17,117 nt of DNA from Saprospiraceae bacterium (GTDB lineage: Bacteria; Bacteroidota; Bacteroidia; Bacteroidales; JAIPBB01): contig JAIPBB010000089.1 in assembly GCA_021739805.1 (NCBI GenBank), positions 1 through 17,117 on the forward strand. The letters run 5' to 3'. The translations under genes and the position numbers were made by a program. Below are positions 14,147-17,117 of this stretch, in pieces; the first letter of the stretch is position 1; each line of letters begins with the position of its first letter. The notes beneath the pieces are model-generated. The model was not told the DNA's origin. It saw only the letters and a list, made by a program, of their open reading frames with translations, and made no database searches.

Positions 14147-15823
14147 CTAAACCTTCAACTTCTTATATCTAATTCTTTTTGGTCCTTCGTTGCCAAGGCG
14201 TTTGATTTTATTTGCTTCGTATTCTGTGTAGCCGCCTTCAAAGAAAACAACTTGTGAATCGCCTTCAAAAGCAAGAATATGAGTTGCAATTCTATCTAAA
14301 AACCATCTGTCGTGGGAAATAACAACAGCACATCCGGCAAAATTATCAAGACCATCTTCTAAAGCTCTGAGAGTGTTTACATCAATATCGTTTGTAGGTT
14401 CATCCAGTAAAAGAACATTGGCTTCCTGTTTTAATGTCATTGCAAGATGCATGCGGTTTCGTTCACCACCGGAAAGTACTTTTGCTTTTTTGCTTTGATC
14501 GGTTCCGCTAAAATTAAATCGTGATACATAAGCCCGTGAATTCATAGTTCTTGTGCTAAGTTGAATTAAATCATGACCACCGGTAATCACTTCCCAAACA
14601 TTTTTTTCAGGGTCAATATCAATATGAGTTTGGTCAACATAGCCAATTTTTACAGTTTCTCCCACCTTAAACTCACCGCTATCAGCCTTTTCCATTTCCA
14701 TTATCATACGAAACAAAGTTGTTTTTCCGGCACCATTCGGACCAATAACTCCGACAATTCCTGCTGGAGGAAGTGAAAAACTTAAATTTTCGAATAAAAG
14801 TTTATCTCCAAATGCCTTTGAAATATCTTTTGCTTCAATTACAATATTTCCTAATCTTGGACCATTCGGAATAAATATTTCAAGTTTTTCTTCTTTTTGT
14901 TTTTCTTCCTGGTCCATAAGTCTATCGTATGCAGATAACCTCGCTTTTGACTTGGCATGACGAGCTTTTGGCGACATTCTTACCCATTCAAGCTCTCTTT
15001 CCAATGTCTTTCTGCGTTTGCTTTCTGTTTTCTCTTCCATTGCCAAACGATTCGACTTTTGCTCAAGCCATGAAGAATAGTTTCCTTTCCATGGAATGCC
15101 TTCTCCCCTGTCGAGTTCTAATATCCAGCCGGCAACATTATCAAGAAAATACCTGTCGTGAGTAACGGCAATTACAGTTCCTTTATATTGTTTTAAATGC
15201 TGCTCAAGCCAAAAAACCGATTCAGCATCCAAATGGTTAGTCGGCTCATCTAAAAGTAAAATCTCCGGCTCTGACAATAATAAACGACACAAAGCAACTC
15301 TCCTTCTTTCTCCACCGGAAAGGTTTAAAATCGGAGTATCGCCTTCAGGGCAACGCAAAGCATCCATGGCTCTTTCGAGTTTTGAATCCAGTTCCCATGC
15401 ATCTTTTTGTTCGATAAGTTCAGTAAGTTTTCCTTGTTTTTCAATAAGCTTTTCCATTTCGTCATCACTCATTGGTTCAGCAAATTTATTATTCACATCT
15501 TCATATTCCTGAAGTATATCAACAATTTCCTGAACTCCTTCTTTAACAATTTCAATAACGGTTTTGCTATTATCCAAATCCGGTTCCTGCTCTAAAATTC
15601 CAACATTATAACCCGGAGAGAAAACAACTTCTCCTTCAAATGATTTTTCTTTTCCTGCAATTATCGATAGCAAAGTTGATTTTCCTGAACCATTTAGCCC
15701 GATAACACCAATCTTAGCACCGTAATAAAAGGAAAGGTAAATATCTTTTAATACCTTTTTATTAACAGGAAATGTCTTGCTGACATTAACCATAGAAAAA
15801 ATTATCTTTTTATCGTCACTCAT
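14147..15823 (-). CDS. ettA: Energy-dependent translational throttle protein EttA (ABC-F ATPase)
   Basis: Cytoplasmic ABC-F protein of 558 residues (E. coli EttA is 555). In E. coli it binds the ribosomal E site and gates the first elongation cycle according to ATP/ADP ratio. First ATPase domain: Walker A GLNGSGKST (42-50), signature LSGGERRR (168-175), Walker B LLLDEPTNHLD with catalytic Glu193, His223 switch. An arm insertion lies at about 95-140. The linker (about 245-310: GNYSSWLEQK, RRKTLERELEWVRMSPKARHAKSKARL) is the P-site tRNA-interaction motif region and is nearly diagnostic of EttA among ABC-F proteins. Second domain: GPNGAGKTT (361-369), LSGGERNR, LLLDEPTNDID. All key residues are present. 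Transcribed alone, with -7 element at 15848. No classic terminator follows; a repeat begins 8 nt after the stop. Confidence 0.95.
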   Translation of the reverse strand: MSDDKKIIFSMVNVSKTFPVNKKVLKDIYLSFYYGAKIGVIGLNGSGKSTLLSIIAGKEKSFEGEVVFSPGYNVGILEQEPDLDNSKTVIEIVKEGVQEIVDILQEYEDVNNKFAEPMSDDEMEKLIEKQGKLTELIEQKDAWELDSKLERAMDALRCPEGDTPILNLSGGERRRVALCRLLLSEPEILLLDEPTNHLDAESVFWLEQHLKQYKGTVIAVTHDRYFLDNVAGWILELDRGEGIPWKGNYSSWLEQKSNRLAMEEKTESKRRKTLERELEWVRMSPKARHAKSKARLSAYDRLMDQEEKQKEEKLEIFIPNGPRLGNIVIEAKDISKAFGDKLLFENLSFSLPPAGIVGVIGPNGAGKTTLFRMIMEMEKADSGEFKVGETVKIGYVDQTHIDIDPEKNVWEVITGGHDLIQLSTRTMNSRAYVSRFNFSGTDQSKKAKVLSGGERNRMHLAMTLKQEANVLLLDEPTNDIDVNTLRALEDGLDNFAGCAVVISHDRWFLDRIATHILAFEGDSQVVFFEGGYTEYEANKIKRLGNEGPKRIRYKKLKV

Positions 15824-15847
15824 TTTTTTTGCGTTTTAATTATTGAG

Positions 15848-15855
15848 CAAAAATA
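15848..15855 (-). promoter_or_regulatory. -7 promoter element (TATTTTTG) of ettA
   Basis: Minus-strand TATTTTTG matches TAnnTTTG, 24 nt upstream of the start at 15823. Confidence 0.55.
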
Positions 15856-15874
15856 TAAAAAACAAAGCGGATTT

Positions 15875-15893
15875 ATTAACATTTAATGTTAAT
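15875..15893. promoter_or_regulatory. Perfect dyad ATTAACAT-TTA-ATGTTAAT, possible operator
   Basis: Eight-bp perfect arms around TTA, 19 bp upstream of the ettA -7 element and so over its -33 zone, in the divergent region with the lipoprotein gene. Size and position fit the binding site of a dimeric regulator, but AT-rich dyads also arise by chance. Confidence 0.4.
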
Positions 15894-15969
15894 TCATTTT
15901 TCTTAAATCATAAAAAATCCTAATAGATTTTATTATATTGCAAACTATTAATTACTAAATAAGTCTATC

Positions 15970-16278
15970 ATGAAAAAACAAAAATTTCAATTTAGATTTT
16001 ACCATATCTTATTAATATTCGCCTTAATTTTCCTATCATCCTGTGCCAATAAAGAAGTTGTTGATTCTTGTTTAACCGGACACACTTATGGTTTTTGGGG
16101 TGGTTTGTGGCACGGCATTATAGCACCAATCGATTTAATTGCAATGCTTTTTAAAGACAATGTTTCAGTTTATGCTGAAAATAATAATGGATTCCTGTAT
16201 GCATTTGGATTTGTGATTGGAAGTGTCGGATGGGGCTTTCTGGGCGGAAAAGGTGTGAGTAAAAAAAGAAATAGATAA
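15970..16278 (+). CDS. Small predicted lipoprotein with two hydrophobic segments
   Basis: A 102-residue protein. The N-terminus is a basic, hydrophobic signal ending in the lipobox LSSC, so Cys25 would be lipidated. The mature part contains SCLTGHTYGFWGGLWHGI followed by a hydrophobic stretch (about 48-63, APIDLIAMLF) and a second Gly/Phe-rich one (about 74-93, ending VGWGFLGG), then a basic KKRNR end. I recall similar short proteins with a GFWGGLWHG motif in other Bacteroidota and phage-rich contexts, without known function. The two hydrophobic segments suggest close contact with the membrane. It is divergent from ettA across a 146-bp gap containing a dyad; no strong promoter of its own is seen. 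Confidence 0.75.
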   Translation: MKKQKFQFRFYHILLIFALIFLSSCANKEVVDSCLTGHTYGFWGGLWHGIIAPIDLIAMLFKDNVSVYAENNNGFLYAFGFVIGSVGWGFLGGKGVSKKRNR

Positions 16279-16320
16279 TGTATAAATTTTAGATTATAAG
16301 TATTGAAGAAGATTAAGTAA

Positions 16321-16390
16321 ATTCTAAGCACTAATATCTAAAATCTAAAAATTGTAATTTGTTTAGTATTTAGGTATTAGGATATAGTGC
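16321..16390. repeat. Heptamer array, inverted CTAA/TTAG halves
   Basis: Ten 7-bp units in register. Units 1-4 end in CTAA (e.g. AATCTAA). Units 7-9 begin with TTAG (TTAGTAT, TTAGGTA, TTAGGAT), the reverse complement, so the two halves face each other; GCACTA (16328) and TAGTGC (16385) close it. It fills the gap between the lipoprotein and the next gene. ATTTTAGAT (16286-16294) is also an inverted copy of 16336-16344. Confidence 0.65.
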
Positions 16391-16415
16391 TATAAACAAA
16401 TAAATAATTCGTTAA

Positions 16416-17117
16416 ATGTCGGATCAAGCACAAAATATTGACTTAAGCAATTTATTTTTAAGCATTCTAGGCTTAAAAAAGAAAGAGCCGGATTTGAGTT
16501 ATTTAACTGAATTACTCTTAGCTCATTATGCCAGAATTCCATTTGAAAATATTTCTAAGCTTTTTTTTATAAAAATAAATAATCATAAGCATTTGCCGGA
16601 TTTACGCCAATATTTGTTTGGTATTTCAAATTATAATTTTGGTGGGACTTGCTATTCAAATAATTATTACTTCTATCAATTGTTAAAATATTTAGGTTTT
16701 AAGGTTAAGCTTTGTGCTGCTGAAATTGCACAACCAAATTCTCATATGGCAATAATTGCCAATATTAACGATTCCGATTTTTTAATTGATGTTGGTTATG
16801 GCGTTCCTCTACTCTACCCTATTTCACTTGACTTAGATGAAGATTTCACTTTAAGATTTGGTCATGACAAATATGTTATCAAACCTAGAAATGAAAACTT
16901 ATATACAAAGCTTGAATTAATACGTGATGGAAAATTGATTCATGGATATTTACTAAATCCTGAAAAGAGACAAATTAAAGATTTTGATAATGTTATAAAT
17001 TCATCCTTTTGTGAAGATTCCATTTTTTTGAATTCTTTGATAGTATCAAAATATATTTCAGGGAAGTTTATAATGATTAATAATTTTGAATTAATAGAAT
17101 CAGACCCAAGAGCATCA
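16416..17117 (+). CDS. Arylamine N-acetyltransferase-like protein, 5' part (runs off the right edge)
   Basis: An open frame from ATG 16416 to the window end gives 234 residues without a stop. It matches the NAT family (acetyl-CoA dependent acetylation of arylamines or related amines). The early HYARIPFENIS segment is the NAT motif H-x-x-x-IPFEN. Cys79 lies in NFGGTCYSNN (family RGGxCxExN), His110 in NSHMAIIA and Asp125 in FLIDVGYG, giving a Cys-His-Asp triad at family spacing (69/107/122 in the usual enzymes). The active-site motif is altered: RGG is FGG and the usual Glu after Cys is not conserved, so substrate or chemistry may differ. The complete protein should be about 250-280 residues, so most of it is here. 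Confidence 0.8.
   Translation, partial: MSDQAQNIDLSNLFLSILGLKKKEPDLSYLTELLLAHYARIPFENISKLFFIKINNHKHLPDLRQYLFGISNYNFGGTCYSNNYYFYQLLKYLGFKVKLCAAEIAQPNSHMAIIANINDSDFLIDVGYGVPLLYPISLDLDEDFTLRFGHDKYVIKPRNENLYTKLELIRDGKLIHGYLLNPEKRQIKDFDNVINSSFCEDSIFLNSLIVSKYISGKFIMINNFELIESDPRAS

Noticed and set aside
14573..15595. Three short plus-strand frames opposite ettA
   Set aside because: Antisense shadows of a highly conserved coding gene.

Overview
The window looks like chromosomal DNA of an AT-rich member of the Bacteroidota. Three things support this. Four secreted proteins end in type IX secretion (T9SS) type A sorting domains. Eight copies of the Bacteroidota -7 promoter element TAnnTTTG sit a short distance upstream of start codons. 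Most start codons have A/T-rich leaders with no Shine-Dalgarno. I cannot name a genus.

Layout, left to right. Positions 1-140 are the right end of an insertion sequence, probably IS4-type, whose transposase C-terminus runs into a sensor histidine kinase gene on the minus strand. The kinase is cut just after its phospho-acceptor helix and has no ATPase domain. It diverges from a gene for an acidic T9SS-exported protein. The shared 166-bp promoter region holds five TTTAAC boxes at 20/11/10/11-bp spacing between two mirror-image TAATTTTG promoters. A second T9SS cargo with tandem adhesin-like repeats follows; the last part of its sorting domain and its terminator are near-copies of those of the gene before it. 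Next come a large gingipain-like C25 cysteine protease and, 18 nt behind it, a receiver-only response regulator, probably one operon.

Positions 8276-8770 form a repeat-rich gap (terminator, heptamer repeat, GC-rich hairpins, dispersed repeat) before a Fsr-like MFS exporter. The minus strand from about 10.1 to 15.8 kb carries a WbuC-type cupin, a divergent class III nucleotide-cyclase-like protein, a lamin-tail-domain T9SS protein and the ABC-F translation factor EttA. The right end has a small lipoprotein and the 5' part of an arylamine N-acetyltransferase-like gene that leaves the window.

No single large novel system stands out. The most interesting signals are the IS-broken two-component locus with its phased operator, the sorting-domain-plus-terminator duplication, and a family of 7-bp-periodic arrays occupying four intergenic regions (8499-8526, 10633-10709, 14044-14120, 16321-16390). 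The units differ between arrays but the period is the same. All calls come from reading the sequence by eye; no database search was possible.
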